A stretch of DNA of 50,695 nucleotides, taken from CALFMR01 sp035550595 (GTDB lineage Bacteria > Acidobacteriota > Vicinamibacteria > Vicinamibacterales > SCN-69-37). Numbering within the stretch: position 1 is the first letter of the stretch; the number at the start of each line of letters is the position of its first letter. Below, piece by piece: positions 49,771 to 50,695 of the stretch. The DNA lies in the NCBI GenBank assembly GCA_035550595.1, contig DASZOV010000145.1, positions 1 through 50,695 of the forward strand, written 5' to 3'. Under the pieces are notes generated by a model that saw only the letters and a list, made by a program, of their open reading frames with translations, was not told where the DNA came from and did no database searches. A program made the position numbers and the translations under genes.

Positions 49771-50589
49771 ATGGACAAGATTCACGAGCCGCATTTGCTC
49801 GTGCAGTGGGCCAACCTGCTGTTCGGGTCAATCGTCGAGTCGGCCCGCCTGGCGCTGCACCTCAAGCCCACGCCGCCGGGCCAGGACGTCATTCCCGATT
49901 TCCTGGTGATGAGCGCGATCATCTTCCTCGCGTTCGTCGTCCTCGGCTTCATCGTGCGGTCGCGGCTGTCGGTCGACAACCCGAGCCGCTGGCAAGTCGT
50001 GCTCGAGGATCTCGTCCTCTCGCTGCAGGGCATGCTCGACGAGTACATCGGGCCGAAGGGCCGCAAGTACCTGCCGCTCGTGAGCTCACTCGGCGGCTAC
50101 ATCCTCGTCGGCAACTATCTCGGTCTCGTCCCCGGCTTCATGGCGCCGACGAGCAACATCAACGTCACCTTCGGGTGCTCGATCACGGTGTGGGTGTACT
50201 ACCACCTCGAGGGCATCCGCACGCACGGCCTCTTCCGCTATCTGAAACACTTCTGCGGTCCGGCCGGCGTGCCGGTGTTCATGATCCCGATCATGCTCGT
50301 CATCGAGCTCATCAGCCACGCGGCGCGCGTCGTGTCGCTGACGCTGCGGCTCTTCGGCAACATCTTCGGCGAAGAACTCGTCATCCTCATTCTGGGTATG
50401 CTGGTGCCGCTCTTCATCCCGATGCCGATCATGCTGCTCAGCTTGATCACGGGCGGGCTGCAGGCGTTCATCTTCGTGCTCCTGACCGTCATCTATCTGC
50501 AGGGCGCCGTCGTCGTCGAGCATGCCGAGGCGCACGGCCACGACGCGCACGACTCGCACGTGCCGTTGGACGAGGCCGTTCCGGCCTAG
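49771..50589 (+). CDS. atpB: ATP synthase F0 subunit a
   Basis: A 272-aa proton-channel subunit. The essential arginine helix is RVVSLTLRLFGNIFGEELVI, followed by FIPMPIMLLSLITGGLQAFI and FVLLTVIYLQGAVVVEHAE, in the standard place; an earlier GYILVGNYLGLVPGFMAPTS is also diagnostic. The C-terminus is His/Asp-rich (AHGHDAHDSH), which could bind metal and is unusual. Start ATG 49771. Next gene is atpE. Confidence 0.96.
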   Translation: MDKIHEPHLLVQWANLLFGSIVESARLALHLKPTPPGQDVIPDFLVMSAIIFLAFVVLGFIVRSRLSVDNPSRWQVVLEDLVLSLQGMLDEYIGPKGRKYLPLVSSLGGYILVGNYLGLVPGFMAPTSNINVTFGCSITVWVYYHLEGIRTHGLFRYLKHFCGPAGVPVFMIPIMLVIELISHAARVVSLTLRLFGNIFGEELVILILGMLVPLFIPMPIMLLSLITGGLQAFIFVLLTVIYLQGAVVVEHAEAHGHDAHDSHVPLDEAVPA

Positions 50590-50637
50590 GCCGCAGCGTC
50601 ACCAGGCGTCGGATCCGAGATGCGCAAGACAGTTCAC

Positions 50638-50655
50638 GCCGGCGGGGGCGCCGGC
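50638..50655 (+). promoter_or_regulatory. Hairpin upstream of atpE
   Basis: GCCGGCG and CGCCGGC pair over seven bases around GGGG, in the 98-bp gap between atpB and atpE, 20 bases before the Shine-Dalgarno. Such stems can protect the atpE message, whose product is needed in many copies. Confidence 0.4.
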
Positions 50656-50687
50656 TCCGTCAGACCGAATTCGCAGGAGGAGCGATC

Positions 50688-50695
50688 GTGAGCAA
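50688..50695 (+). CDS. atpE: ATP synthase F0 subunit c, start only
   Basis: GTG 50688 follows AGGAGG (50675-50680) by seven bases and runs off the window after GTGAGCAA. The place after atpB makes atpE (subunit c) most likely. Only the first two codons are visible. Confidence 0.6.

Overview
The window is a GC-rich (roughly two-thirds G+C by eye), densely coding chromosomal segment of a Gram-negative, aerobic, polysaccharide-degrading bacterium. A von Willebrand A protein of the type common in Acidobacteriota, a TonB receptor with an N-terminal carboxypeptidase-regulatory-like domain, a eukaryote-like short NAD isocitrate dehydrogenase, monofunctional proline dehydrogenase and the plant-type carbohydrate cluster point to Acidobacteriota, probably Vicinamibacteria. 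This placement is an inference from gene content. I see no tRNA, rRNA, CRISPR, prophage or transposase gene.

Layout. 71-17389 is mostly minus-strand housekeeping: pcm, glk, a phosphatase-like protein, a VOC protein, a LOG-family protein, a DEAD-box helicase with infA, an acyl ligase-ACP-acyltransferase fusion, CCA-adding enzyme, an SDR, proline dehydrogenase, a PlsB-like acyltransferase and NAD-IDH. A hydroxyacid dehydrogenase, a BRCT-MerR-TPR protein and a dienelactone hydrolase lie on the plus strand. 17467-28662 holds a polytopic membrane protein, a double M16 peptidase, transketolase, a TonB receptor and poorly known membrane or secreted proteins. 28663-33199 has a secreted protein, a ribose-type ABC importer (permease, binding protein, ATPase) and an MntA/HepT toxin-antitoxin pair whose HepT has lost its centre. 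33273-45631 is a sugar cluster: GH51 arabinofuranosidase, galT, an inositol-phosphatase-like gene, an arabinokinase-like GHMP kinase and galE in one minus-strand run, with a CE7 acetyl esterase and a GH39 glycosidase on the plus strand. 45641-48998 is a coupled run of two VWFA-like genes and a cobA-hemD fusion. 49033 to the end is the start of the F0 ATP synthase operon (atpZ, atpI, atpB, first bases of atpE).

The most interesting things are structural. (1) A roughly 2-kb island with a DUF3800 gene and a secreted-protein gene sits between an intact CE7 esterase gene and a truncated second copy; the shared 468 bp differ at 22 sites, and 18 of 20 changed codons are synonymous, so the second copy was once a working paralogue. 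(2) The window is seeded with degenerate 7-bp tandem arrays (GAAGTTA and GGAACCC types), one inside a coding sequence and one supplying a stop codon, plus an inverted pair of about 94-bp intergenic repeats and paired hairpins at convergent gene ends. (3) The HepT toxin has lost its RX4HXY active site, apparently by deletion between two short repeats. (4) The arabinofuranosidase operon carries a LacI-type operator next to its -10 box and a kinase resembling plant L-arabinokinase.
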